Source of the DNA: Salipaludibacillus aurantiacus
GTDB lineage: Bacteria; Bacillota; Bacilli; Bacillales; Salisediminibacteriaceae
Assembly (NCBI RefSeq): GCF_900111295.1
Contig: NZ_FOGT01000018.1
Location: 29,778 to 93,777 of the forward strand
DNA: 64,000 nucleotides
Reading direction: 5' to 3'
Part shown: in pieces, positions 55,669 through 63,957 of the stretch
Position numbering within the stretch: the stretch's first letter is position 1
How the letters are laid out: each line of letters begins with the position of its first letter
Translations under genes and position numbers: made by a program
Notes under the pieces: generated by a model
What the model was told of the DNA's origin: nothing
Database searches by the model: none
The model's input: the letters and a program-made list of their open reading frames with translations, nothing else

Positions 55669-55773
55669 GCCGTTCACTCCGGCGAAGGCTTATACCACAG
55701 GCATAAGTGCAACATTGTCACAGGGATCTTCGGCTAACCCCTTCACGTCCTGTGAAAACTCCGAAGTCACCCC
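55669..55773. repeat. Mosaic intergenic repeat, copy D2
   Basis: GTTCACTCCGGCGAAGGCTT, ACCACAGGCATAAGTGCA, a TTCAC-GTCCT-GTGAA hairpin and CGAAGTCACC; all recur in copy C (21934-22034). Confidence 0.8.
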
Positions 55774-55792
55774 ATAATTAATTCTTTAATAC

Positions 55793-55836
55793 AAAAAGAG
55801 AGGCCTTCTGCTCGTATCAGGCAAAAGGTCTCTCTG
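55793..55836 (-). terminator. Terminator of the usp-linked 101-aa gene
   Basis: Minus-strand AGAGAGACCTTTTGC pairs with GCAGAAGGCCTCTCT (55797-55811 and 55821-55835), then TTTTT. Confidence 0.88.
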
Positions 55837-55881
55837 CAATTTGAGAGAATGGCATATAAAAGGTGCTCAGTTTCTCTAAAC

Positions 55882-56187
55882 TCATGTCACTGTAACTTCA
55901 TCTCCAGTACGGTACCAGATCCATAAGTCGTTTATGATAGAGGCAAGTTCGGCAATTTCACTGTTTAATTCACAGCTTCGGTTAAAATCGTTTTCTCTGT
56001 ATAGCTGGCCTTGCAGGTGATTAATTTGTCTTTCCAGTTCTTTAATCCGGTCGGGAATATCCCCGCGGACTTTTTCCCATTTAGCTAAAATTTCGCTTTG
56101 GGTATGAGCATCTATTTCATCCCACGGCTTTTCAAGAGAAGGGACTTTGATGCCGAGCCGGGGGTCATAGATGAAGGTTACAAGCAT
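55882..56187 (-). CDS. Conserved hypothetical protein, 101 residues
   Basis: No named function. The N-terminal FIYDPRLGIKVPSLEKPWDEID and a helical centre ending INDLWIWYRT look conserved in Bacillaceae from memory, not from a search. Coiled-coil tendency at 45-75. GGAGG (CTGGAGGAAAACC) precedes the ATG. It follows the universal stress gene by 19 nt in the same direction, so it is probably co-transcribed. Confidence 0.75.
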   Translation of the reverse strand: MLVTFIYDPRLGIKVPSLEKPWDEIDAHTQSEILAKWEKVRGDIPDRIKELERQINHLQGQLYRENDFNRSCELNSEIAELASIINDLWIWYRTGDEVTVT

Positions 56188-56206
56188 GGTTTTCCTCCAG
56201 TTTATA

Positions 56207-56653
56207 TTATTCAGAATCTGTACGGACGATTAACACATCACATTTCGCATGTCTTGTAATATGTTCTGATACACTTCCTATTAGGAACCTTTCCACTGCA
56301 TTTAGTCCGGTGGCACCTGTGACAATCAAATCCACTTCATACTTTTTAGCGACGTCTTTCGCAATCTTTACTTTTGGAGAGCCGTAATCAAGGATTAGAG
56401 TAACGTCATCCAGACCATCAGCCAATGCAAGCTGCTTATATTCTTCAAGCATTTCTCTGGCATACTTTTCTGCTTCTGAGAATATAGTCCGGTCATAATG
56501 CTCCACAGATGCAAATGTCCTTGTATCTACAATGTGTGTGAGCAATAGTTTGGCCTCATGATCTTTTGCCAGCAAAGCGGCTTTCCTGAATGCGCGTTTT
56601 GCTTCATTTGAACCGTCGACTGCAACTAAAATAGTGTTATATTTGATTGCCAT
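56207..56653 (-). CDS. Universal stress protein (UspA family)
   Basis: A 148-residue single-domain Usp. Starts ILVAVDGS, and the ATP-binding signature GATGLNAVERFLIGSVS (G-2x-G-9x-GS) is complete, so an ATP-binding subtype is expected. CCAAGGAGG precedes the ATG. First gene of a two-gene leftward unit. Confidence 0.93.
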   Translation of the reverse strand: MAIKYNTILVAVDGSNEAKRAFRKAALLAKDHEAKLLLTHIVDTRTFASVEHYDRTIFSEAEKYAREMLEEYKQLALADGLDDVTLILDYGSPKVKIAKDVAKKYEVDLIVTGATGLNAVERFLIGSVSEHITRHAKCDVLIVRTDSE

Positions 56654-56880
56654 AGTATTACCTCCTTGGGAATAAAAAAATTAGCTCTTTATAGTTATAT
56701 TATATCAAAGATATCTTTACTGAAACGAGGGATAATTCAATTATTTTGACAAATTGAGTAATTATTCACAGTTTCAGTTAAGGTAAATGCTTTTACTTTT
56801 TCCCTTCACAATAAGTATAATAAAATATAGTCACAGTTATACAAATCTTAACGATCATACTAAGAAATGAGGGTATACGG

Positions 56881-57633
56881 ATGCGTCACGCCTTAATTAC
56901 TGCAGGATCTAAAGGCTTAGGTAAAAAAGTAGTCGAAGAGCTGATAGCTGACGGATATTCCGTTACAATTAATTATCGGGAAGACGAAGAAGCGATTGAA
57001 CGGCTGAGAGAGGAGTTTCGTGACAAACTTGAACGTATTCAATTTGTTAAAGGGGACGTAACCTCTAAAACTGATTTAACTCAGCTTGTTAAGCAGGCTT
57101 ACGACCGCTTTTCCCGTATAGATGTACTGATTTTAAACGCAGGCCCCTATATTTTTGAAAGAAAAAAACTGGTGGATTATTCAAATGAAGAGTGGGAACA
57201 GATGGTGAACGGAAACCTTTCGTCTGCTTTTTACTTATTTAAGGAAATTATTCCTATTATGAGGGATCAGAAATATGGAAGGATCATCACGTACGGCTTT
57301 CAGGATGCTCAGCATGCGCCTGGCTGGATTTACCGGTCTGCTTTTGCGGCCGCAAAAGCGGGGCTGGTTTCATTAACAAAAACGGTGTCTATTGAAGAGG
57401 CTCCTAATGGAATAACGGCGAATATGGTTTGTCCAGGGAAAATAACCGGGGAGATGAAGGAGGCATCTATTGCGGAGGCAGTCGCTGATACAGAAACTCC
57501 TGTAGGAAGAGCTGGTACAGGAGAAGATATTGCAAGAACGGTAAAGTTTCTATGCGACACTGAATCGGATTTGATCACTGGAGCCATACTTGAGGTGACT
57601 GGCGGGGTAAATGTTTTGCATAGATACAGGTAA
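56881..57633 (+). CDS. ytkK: Short-chain dehydrogenase-like protein YtkK
   Basis: A 250-residue SDR-fold protein. The cofactor loop is ITAGSKGLGKK, the Asp loop KGDVTSK and the structural NAG motif LNAGP are present. The catalytic YxxxK reads FAAAK (Tyr replaced by Phe) in RSAFAAAKAGL, and the usual Ser before it is missing (TYGFQDAQ), so classical oxidoreductase activity is doubtful. Position before ytkL matches B. subtilis ytkK. GAGGG lies before the ATG. Confidence 0.85.
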   Translation: MRHALITAGSKGLGKKVVEELIADGYSVTINYREDEEAIERLREEFRDKLERIQFVKGDVTSKTDLTQLVKQAYDRFSRIDVLILNAGPYIFERKKLVDYSNEEWEQMVNGNLSSAFYLFKEIIPIMRDQKYGRIITYGFQDAQHAPGWIYRSAFAAAKAGLVSLTKTVSIEEAPNGITANMVCPGKITGEMKEASIAEAVADTETPVGRAGTGEDIARTVKFLCDTESDLITGAILEVTGGVNVLHRYR

Positions 57634-57681
57634 AGCGAATAAAATCCATGTTTTTCCTCATCCTAACGATGAGGTGATTAT

Positions 57682-58101
57682 ATGATGAAAACTTTCCGGC
57701 TATCTCTTTTTATTATCCTGCTATTACTGCTGCTAATAAGTGGACTCGCTGCTGGCAAGGCAGGATTAGCTGCAGAGCCTGCATGGTATGAACATTCTTC
57801 TCTTAAAGTAACTATTGAAACAGAAACAAAGCTTTATGAATGGGAATATGAGAATCCTGATGAATTTGAATATGAAGAAGGCCATACAATTTGGCGCGGT
57901 GATCAAGCAAAGCAGTCTTTTGAACACTTGTTAACTATTATCGATTTAACTAAACCGGTTATTTCAGATCATACAGCAGAAAAGCTGAGCAGTAAGTATG
58001 AACAGATTGAGCGTATTACTGTCACGCGGATTGATTCTGATAACTGTATTCAAACGTGGTTCTGGAATAAGGGCGAAGGAACAGAAGAGGCCTTAAGCTA
58101 A
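57682..58101 (+). CDS. Secreted hypothetical protein, 139 residues
   Basis: Not recognised. N-terminal signal peptide (residues 1-30, long Leu/Ile core, likely cleavage after GLAA). The mature part is acidic with many Trp, Tyr and Glu residues and a single Cys (DNCIQTW). GATGAGGTGA precedes two adjacent ATGs. It follows ytkK by 48 nt and shares a terminator that overlaps its stop. Confidence 0.7.
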   Translation: MMKTFRLSLFIILLLLLLISGLAAGKAGLAAEPAWYEHSSLKVTIETETKLYEWEYENPDEFEYEEGHTIWRGDQAKQSFEHLLTIIDLTKPVISDHTAEKLSSKYEQIERITVTRIDSDNCIQTWFWNKGEGTEEALS

Positions 58102-58123
58102 TTGCTTACAGGCCTCTTTTTTA
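58085..58123 (+). terminator. Terminator overlapping the 139-aa gene end
   Basis: AAGAGGCCT (58085-58093) with AGGCCTCTT (58110-58118), an inner TAAGC/GCTTA pair, then T6. Confidence 0.9.
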
Positions 58124-58129
58124 TAATTT

Positions 58130-59224
58130 TTATGAGGGGATAATTGTTAATTCTTTAGGAAAGGCAGTCAATAATTGATGCCCTTCTTTAGTAATAAGAA
58201 CGTCGTCTTCGATCCGCACTCCTGTCTGATCTGGTATATAAATACCCGGTTCGATTGTAAACACCATTCCCTCTTTCAGGCAAGAGTGATTTTCTGCACT
58301 GAGTGAAGGAAATTCATGTACTTCAATTCCGAGTCCATGGCCTATCCGGTGGGGGAAATATGATCCGTATCCCGCTTGTTCAATATAACTCCTTGCCACT
58401 TTATCCAGCAGACTGACAGATTCGCCCGGCTGGCACAGAGACAGCGCCTTTTGCTGAGCGTGTAACACAGTGGTATATATCTTCCGGTCGTCTTCTTTCA
58501 CATGATCAAAGAAAACTGTTCGGGTAATGTCAGAGGAATAGCCTTTCCAAACGACACCTAAGTCAAAAAGGACACCGTCTCCTTTTCTCAAAGTTCTGTC
58601 CCCCGGATTCCCGTGCGGATCTCCTCCATTCCCGCCAAAAAGAACCATAGTGGAAAAAGACATTTCCCTTATTCCTCTCTTTTTTAGGAAATACTCAATT
58701 GAAGCCAGTACCTCCATTTCAGTAACTCCTTCTTTTAACGCGGCGACTCCTGCTTCGATTCCTTTATCAGCAAGCGAAGCCGCTTCTTTAAGGATCGCTA
58801 TTTCTGAATCGTTTTTTATTACCCTCAGTTCATTAATCATAGAATCAGCTTCTATGAAAGAAATAGAATTGTTCATTAGTTCAAGGGCTTGCATTCTGGC
58901 CCATGAGATAGAACTTTCTACCGCAGCTGTACGAATGTCAATATTATTTTCAGATAAGTGTCCTGCGATTTTTTCCCACGGATTATCTGTGTCGCTGTAA
59001 CCGATTATTTTTCCTTCAGTAAAAACAGATTGCACCTGATTTACTTCCATATGGGGGCATACAAGGAAAGGAGGATGGTTCTTCAGTATAAAAACAGCGA
59101 CGAGGCGTTCATGTGGATCAGTATCAAAACCGCTTAAATAATACACATTCGGTCTTGTTTGAACAATAAGGACATCTGCATTTTTTTCTATTAATTTTTC
59201 CTGTAAGTTTTTCAGACGGTGCAT
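58130..59224 (-). CDS. M24 family Xaa-Pro dipeptidase
   Basis: A 364-residue cytosolic aminopeptidase-P/prolidase. N-terminal creatinase-like domain 1-130, pita-bread catalytic domain after it with all five metal ligands: Asp221, Asp232, His296, Glu325 and Glu339 (LFDLGVV, SDITRT, GHGLGIEVHE, TIEPGIY, RIEDDVL). It releases residues before proline in di- or short peptides. TAAGGAGG precedes the ATG. Divergent from ytkL. Confidence 0.93.
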   Translation of the reverse strand: MHRLKNLQEKLIEKNADVLIVQTRPNVYYLSGFDTDPHERLVAVFILKNHPPFLVCPHMEVNQVQSVFTEGKIIGYSDTDNPWEKIAGHLSENNIDIRTAAVESSISWARMQALELMNNSISFIEADSMINELRVIKNDSEIAILKEAASLADKGIEAGVAALKEGVTEMEVLASIEYFLKKRGIREMSFSTMVLFGGNGGDPHGNPGDRTLRKGDGVLFDLGVVWKGYSSDITRTVFFDHVKEDDRKIYTTVLHAQQKALSLCQPGESVSLLDKVARSYIEQAGYGSYFPHRIGHGLGIEVHEFPSLSAENHSCLKEGMVFTIEPGIYIPDQTGVRIEDDVLITKEGHQLLTAFPKELTIIPS

Positions 59225-59370
59225 GTCGTAAACCTCCTTAGTGATTAACCAGTGTTACACGGATTTTTAATTATGATATCATACAAGGTGAAAATCAAAC
59301 GCATAATCTTAAAAAAGACAGGGTATGAAACTTAAGAGACAAATTTTTTAAAAAAGGAGAGGGATCACAG

Positions 59371-60054
59371 ATGAAAGTATCTTATCATGGACATTCAGTC
59401 GTTAAAATTGAAACAAATGGGACAAATATTTTCATAGACCCATTTATTACAGGTAACGGAATAACTGACCTGGAAGCTGAGAATACAAGAGCTGATGTGA
59501 TTTTATTAACTCACGGGCATAACGACCACGTGGGAGACACTGTAGAGATGGCTAAGAAAAATGATGCATTAGTGGTCGCTCCTTTTGAACTGGCGACTTA
59601 TCTAGGCTGGCAAGGTGTCAATGCCCATCCGATGCACATTGGCGGGGCCCATGAATTCGGTTTTGGAAAAGTAAAACTGACTCAGGCATTCCACGGGTCT
59701 GCCTATACAGAAGAAGAGAACCAAAAAATCGTGTATACTGGCATGCCTGCGGGCATTTTATTTACCGCGGAAGGTAAAACCGTTTATCATGCAGGAGATA
59801 CCGGTTTGTTTTCTGACATGAAACTGCTAGGGGAATTTCATGATATTGACCTGGCCTTCCTTCCAATAGGAGATAATTTTACAATGGGGCCGGAAGATGC
59901 ACTTATTGCAGCAGAGTGGATCGGCGCTAAGAAAGTGGTTCCTGTCCATTACAACACTTTCCCTGTAATTGAACAGAATGCGCTGGCTTTTGCAGAGAAA
60001 GTAAAGACCGGGGAAGGCATCGTTTTAAACGCAGGAGACGAGCTTGAGCTCTAA
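59371..60054 (+). CDS. ytkL: Metallo-beta-lactamase fold hydrolase YtkL (UPF0173)
   Basis: A 227-residue metal-dependent hydrolase. Metal ligands HGHNDH at 48-53, His in AFHGSA, Asp in [10 protein letters not shown] and His in VPVHYNTFP. Belongs to UPF0173; the physiological substrate is unknown. AAAAAGGAGAGG precedes the ATG. Order ytkK-ytkL-ytoI-ytpI-nrnA follows B. subtilis. Confidence 0.93.
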   Translation: MKVSYHGHSVVKIETNGTNIFIDPFITGNGITDLEAENTRADVILLTHGHNDHVGDTVEMAKKNDALVVAPFELATYLGWQGVNAHPMHIGGAHEFGFGKVKLTQAFHGSAYTEEENQKIVYTGMPAGILFTAEGKTVYHAGDTGLFSDMKLLGEFHDIDLAFLPIGDNFTMGPEDALIAAEWIGAKKVVPVHYNTFPVIEQNALAFAEKVKTGEGIVLNAGDELEL

Positions 60055-60105
60055 TTACAGTAGCCGGCAGTTAACTTTTTTTCATCATAAAGCTTAAAAT
60101 TAACT

Positions 60106-60146
60106 AAAGCTGTCCAAGGCTTATTTGCCTTCGACAGCTTTTTTAA
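60106..60146. terminator. Terminator of ytkL, overlapping the opposite lipoprotein gene end
   Basis: AAAGCTGTC (60106-60114) with GACAGCTTT (60133-60141), inner AAGGC/GCCTT pair, then T. On the minus strand it also lies just after the lipoprotein stop. Confidence 0.88.
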
Positions 60147-60814
60147 ATATTGGAGTCTTCCATATAACTTTCCACTTCTTGTTTGTACTTCTGTCCGAGA
60201 TAGACACTGTCCAGCCGCCTGGCATCTTCCTCCTCATATTTTTGCAGCAGGACAGGTTCAAGAGTTTCCCATAACACTGTCCGTTTAGCATGGTCGCGGT
60301 CAAATTCAATCATAAATTCTTCTACAGATAAATCCATTGCTTCAGACATCCCCCTAATAGAAGGAGGGAGGTTATTCTGGTAAATCTCAAGATTATATCT
60401 GGCCTGAGAGTCTACTTCTTCATCTGACACACTCACCGAGTATTGTTCTTCCGCATAATTTATCCAGGCTTGTTCATATTCAAATCTTTCTTCAGCCATT
60501 TGAAACATTTCCTCTTCAGACCAGTCTTCATTATATTCGTATTTTTGAATATAATAGCGGACAAACCACTTTTTAATATTTTCACGGTCAGGCTTAAAAA
60601 CTGATGTTTCCTCTTCATACACGTCTATAGCATGGGCTGTCAGTTCTTCATAATCTTCGGAGGTTAAATTGGAATAATTTTCTCCAAAGATAATTTCCAC
60701 AGGGTTGCTTTCTTCACTTACTACTTGAGATGATTCTGAATTACTGTCATTACATGACACAAAAAATAATAAACAAAAAGTGCATAAAGCCGGTAATACA
60801 TATATTTTAAACAA
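60143..60814 (-). CDS. Lipoprotein with SurA N-terminal-like domain
   Basis: A 223-residue acidic protein, with probable TTG start at 60814, 9 nt after AAAGGGGGA. Signal peptide ending FVSC, lipid Cys about residue 21. The rest is helical; the segment from SVSDEEVDSQARYNLEIYQ to WETLEPVLLQKY resembles SurA/trigger-factor-type chaperone helices that normally precede a peptidyl-prolyl isomerase domain, but no such catalytic domain is present. Extracellular folding role is inference. Confidence 0.65.
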   Translation of the reverse strand: MFKIYVLPALCTFCLLFFVSCNDSNSESSQVVSEESNPVEIIFGENYSNLTSEDYEELTAHAIDVYEEETSVFKPDRENIKKWFVRYYIQKYEYNEDWSEEEMFQMAEERFEYEQAWINYAEEQYSVSVSDEEVDSQARYNLEIYQNNLPPSIRGMSEAMDLSVEEFMIEFDRDHAKRTVLWETLEPVLLQKYEEEDARRLDSVYLGQKYKQEVESYMEDSNI

Positions 60815-60864
60815 CTGCCCGGATCCCCCTTTCTGCTGATTGTCAATCAAAATTCAGGTAAATC

Positions 60865-60873
60865 ATCATAACA
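60865..60873 (-). promoter_or_regulatory. Extended -10 promoter of the lipoprotein gene
   Basis: Minus-strand TGT-TATGAT about 50 nt before the TTG start. Confidence 0.45.
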
Positions 60874-61032
60874 TATCATATTGAATATTATCAGATTTAT
60901 ACAGAGATTTATATTACCTGATTATCATAGTTAAGACATTCTTTTTACCCTGTTCAATTAATAATAGATATACCTTAACTAGTTATACCCTGAAACAAGG
61001 GTGAAGTAAGCGTCAATTTAACAGAAATTAGC

Positions 61033-61061
61033 TTGATGTAGAAAGTCAGGACGATTATACT
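61033..61061 (+). promoter_or_regulatory. Promoter of ytoI
   Basis: TTGATG (61033-61038), 17-nt spacer, TATACT (61056-61061). The ribosome site that follows lies in GAGGG-AA-CCCTC, which could fold on itself. Confidence 0.65.
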
Positions 61062-61123
61062 TGTGTTAGTACAGGGGAAGAATATTAATTGAACAGTTTA
61101 TTATACAGGGAGGGAACCCTCTA

Positions 61124-62431
61124 ATGACAAAGCATGAACAAATATTACAGCATATACGTTCTTTAGAAATTGGCAATAAGATATCTGTCCGGCATATTGC
61201 TAAAGTATTAAATGTAAGTGAAGGGACAGCATACAGAGCTATTAAGGATGCTGAAAACCAGGGATTGGTGAGTACGATCGAGCGGGTCGGAACCATCCGG
61301 ATAGAGAAGAAGCAAAAGGATAATATTGAGAGGCTGACCTACGCGGAAGTGATTAATATTGTAGAAGGCTCGGTACTGGGCGGAAGGAACGGTCTGTATA
61401 AAACATTAAATAAATTTGTAATCGGTGCCATGAAAGCTGAAGCAATGATGCGTTATGTGGAAGCGGGAAACCTTCTGATTGTAGGGAACCGGGAGCAGGT
61501 ACATAAACTGGCTTTGGAAGAAGGTTCTGCTGTACTGATTACAGGGGGATTTGACACGAGTGAAGAAGTAAAGCAGCTGGCAGATAAGCTTGAATTGCCG
61601 GTTATTTCTACAAGCTATGACACCTTTACAGTGGCGACGATGATTAATCGCGCCATTTACGACCAGCTTATAAAAAAGGAAATTATATCAGTGGAAGATA
61701 TTTTAATTCCAGTTGAAAAGACGGATTTCCTTACGACATCAAACACAGTCGAGAAATGGCATGAATTAAATAATAAAACAGGGCACAACCGTTATCCGAT
61801 TGTAGATGAAGAGCTGAAACTTCACGGTATTGTAACCGCAAAAGATGTAATGGGTGTGAGTCAGTTTATGGAAATAGAAAAAGTGATGACTAAACAGCCT
61901 ATTACGGTGACAAATCAGACGTCCGTAGCCTCTGCTGCTCACATGATGGTATGGGAAGGCATAGAACTGCTCCCGGTTATTAACCAGTCAAAGAAATTAA
62001 TAGGAATCATCAGCAGGCAGGATGTCCTGAAAGCTCTGCAAATGATCCAGCGGCAGCCGCACGTAGGAGATACTATCGAAGATCTCGTTACACGCCACTT
62101 TGAAGATGTGTCAACAGCGAATGAATATACCTTCCAGCTGGAAGTGACACCTCAAATGACAAACCATCTCGGAACCATCTCATATGGAGTAATGACTACT
62201 ATAGTAACAGAGGCAGGAAGCAGAGTATTGCGGAAGCATAAAAAAGGCGACCTTGTCGTTGAAAACATTACATTGTTCTTTATAAAACCTGTCCAGATTG
62301 ATACACTGATGCAGGTGAAGCCTAAAGTTCTTGAAGTCGGACGGAAATTCGGAAAAGTTGATGTGGAATTATATCATCAGGATCAAATTGTAGGAAAAGC
62401 GATGCTGATGGCGCAGCTGATAGACCGTTAA
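61124..62431 (+). CDS. ytoI: HTH-DRTGG-CBS-hotdog protein YtoI
   Basis: A 435-residue multidomain protein: winged HTH (about 1-60, HIAKVLNVSEGTAYRAIKDA), DRTGG domain (about 70-185), two CBS domains (about 190-305, HGIVTAKDV and GIISRQDVLKAL) and a C-terminal hotdog thioesterase-like domain (about 310-435, TNHLGTISYG). The set suggests DNA binding controlled by a nucleotide or acyl-CoA ligand. Function unknown in B. subtilis as well. Confidence 0.92.
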   Translation: MTKHEQILQHIRSLEIGNKISVRHIAKVLNVSEGTAYRAIKDAENQGLVSTIERVGTIRIEKKQKDNIERLTYAEVINIVEGSVLGGRNGLYKTLNKFVIGAMKAEAMMRYVEAGNLLIVGNREQVHKLALEEGSAVLITGGFDTSEEVKQLADKLELPVISTSYDTFTVATMINRAIYDQLIKKEIISVEDILIPVEKTDFLTTSNTVEKWHELNNKTGHNRYPIVDEELKLHGIVTAKDVMGVSQFMEIEKVMTKQPITVTNQTSVASAAHMMVWEGIELLPVINQSKKLIGIISRQDVLKALQMIQRQPHVGDTIEDLVTRHFEDVSTANEYTFQLEVTPQMTNHLGTISYGVMTTIVTEAGSRVLRKHKKGDLVVENITLFFIKPVQIDTLMQVKPKVLEVGRKFGKVDVELYHQDQIVGKAMLMAQLIDR

Positions 62432-62435
62432 TGAG

Positions 62436-62475
62436 AGAACAGCACCTGAGCCGTCTGATCAGGTGCTGTTCTTAA
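62436..62475. terminator. Bidirectional terminator of ytoI and ytpI
   Basis: Fourteen-bp stem AGAACAGCACCTGA (62436-62449) with 62459-62472; short T/A tails on both sides. Confidence 0.82.
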
Positions 62476-62482
62476 AAACTGT

Positions 62483-62785
62483 TTAATTTTTTTGGAGGGC
62501 TGCTTTTTCTTTAGATAGATGCGGCTTAAGCATACGGTAATGCTTTAAACCAAAAAACACATTAATCGTTCCAAAAATAACAAAAATAAGAGTGATAAAA
62601 GCCGAGACGGAGGACTGCAGGTTCATATAACTGTTAACCCCGAATGAAATAAAGAATATTCCGATAGCAATGCTTCCTTTGGAAGAATTACTCCGTTTTT
62701 CCACAGGTCCGGTACCTCGTCCCTGCTGGACTTTAAAATGAACGAAAGCAACTAATGATGCAAATATAATGAATATGAAGAACAT
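62483..62785 (-). CDS. ytpI: Membrane protein YtpI
   Basis: A 100-residue YtpI-family protein with three transmembrane helices (about 2-17, 40-57, 60-82). ATG 62785 follows AAAGGAG by 8 nt; the ORF upstream to 62851 is not translated. Role unknown. Between ytoI and nrnA as in B. subtilis. Confidence 0.88.
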   Translation of the reverse strand: MFFIFIIFASLVAFVHFKVQQGRGTGPVEKRSNSSKGSIAIGIFFISFGVNSYMNLQSSVSAFITLIFVIFGTINVFFGLKHYRMLKPHLSKEKAALQKN

Positions 62786-62896
62786 ATTAATGGCTCCTTT
62801 AAAATGTAATAAACTCATATTCATTTTAAAGGACAAACCTTTTCCAGGCAAATTTTTTTACACGCATGATACAAAATTAAATCAGGAGTGGGAATA

Positions 62897-63829
62897 TTGA
62901 AACAAGATATATTAAATAAAATTAAATTATGGGATTCTATTATTATTCACAGGCACGTCAGGCCTGATCCTGATGCGATAGGATCACAAGCGGGATTAAA
63001 AGCTTTAATTAAGTCTCTTTATCCTGATAAGAAAGTATATTTGGCAGGAGAAGAGGAAAGTTCTCTTGCTTTTCTTGCAAGCATGGACAAAATTGAAGAC
63101 AGCCTTTTTGCCAAATCACTAGTTATTATTTGTGATACGGCCAATACAGCCCGAATCGATGATGAGAGATACAGAAACGGTGCTGAAACAATTAAAATAG
63201 ATCATCATCCTAATGTGGATCCATATGGAAATCTGATGTGGGTAGATCCTTCTGCCAGTTCAACAAGTGAAATGATTTTTGAGCTTTTTGAAGAGGCAGA
63301 GAAGGAAGGGTTCGTTATGGATAAAGAGATGGCCAGGCTTCTCTATGCGGGTATTGTGGCAGATACAGGCAGATTCCGTTTTCCTAATACAACGGAAAAA
63401 ACATTTTTTGCTGCAGGCCGCTTAATTGAAGCCGAATTTTCCAGGCCTGAACTTTATGATTACTTATATGAGACCTCTTTATCTTTACTGCGTCTCGAGG
63501 GTTATGTGTTATCGGAAGTTAAAATTACCCCCGCTGGTGCCGGGTACGTGTATTTAACAAAAGACATTCTTGATAAATATAAAGTAACTTCTAAAGAAGC
63601 AGCTTCCATAGTTAACAGTTTCTCTACTTTAAAAGGTTTGAAAGCCTGGGTGTTTTTTGTCGAAGAGGAAGACGTGATCCGGGTAAGACTCCGGTCCAAG
63701 GGTCCTGAAATCCACGAATTGGCGGCCCGTTATAATGGGGGCGGGCATCCAATGGCTTCTGGGGCTTCTCTCTCAGACTGGAGCGAGACAGAGAAGGTGT
63801 TAAGTGAACTGGAAGACCTTTGCCGTTAG
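62897..63829 (+). CDS. nrnA: Oligoribonuclease/pAp phosphatase NrnA (DHH family)
   Basis: A 310-residue DHH/DHHA1 phosphoesterase that degrades nano-RNA and pAp. Motifs: HRHVRPDPDAIGSQ, CDTANTARIDD, KIDHHPN, ADTGRFRFPNTT and C-terminal GGGHPMASGAS (DHHA1). I choose TTG 62897, 8 nt after AGGAG, which matches the B. subtilis N-terminus; the GTG at 62888 is too close to the site. In B. subtilis dnaE lies further along this strand. Confidence 0.94.
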   Translation: MKQDILNKIKLWDSIIIHRHVRPDPDAIGSQAGLKALIKSLYPDKKVYLAGEEESSLAFLASMDKIEDSLFAKSLVIICDTANTARIDDERYRNGAETIKIDHHPNVDPYGNLMWVDPSASSTSEMIFELFEEAEKEGFVMDKEMARLLYAGIVADTGRFRFPNTTEKTFFAAGRLIEAEFSRPELYDYLYETSLSLLRLEGYVLSEVKITPAGAGYVYLTKDILDKYKVTSKEAASIVNSFSTLKGLKAWVFFVEEEDVIRVRLRSKGPEIHELAARYNGGGHPMASGASLSDWSETEKVLSELEDLCR

Positions 63830-63905
63830 GCAAGCGTCCACCTCGCGGACTGAAATCACTGCTGCTATCAAAAAAAGGCATCCGAACAACATTTGTTCGG
63901 ATGCC
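63829..63905. repeat. Truncated repeat, copy E
   Basis: CAAGCGTCC, GCGGACTGAAAT and the CCGAACAA/TTGTTCGG hairpin occur in the same order as in the right half of copy A. The hairpin (63877-63889 with 63893-63905, 13 bp perfect, 3-nt loop) lies right after nrnA. Confidence 0.75.
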
Positions 63906-63917
63906 TCAGGCTGTTGA

Positions 63918-63957
63918 GAAACCCACCCTTTTCAAAAAGCGTGGGTTTCTTTTTTAT
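63918..63957 (+). terminator. Terminator after nrnA
   Basis: GAAACCCAC (63918-63926) with GTGGGTTTC (63941-63949), followed by T7. Confidence 0.9.
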
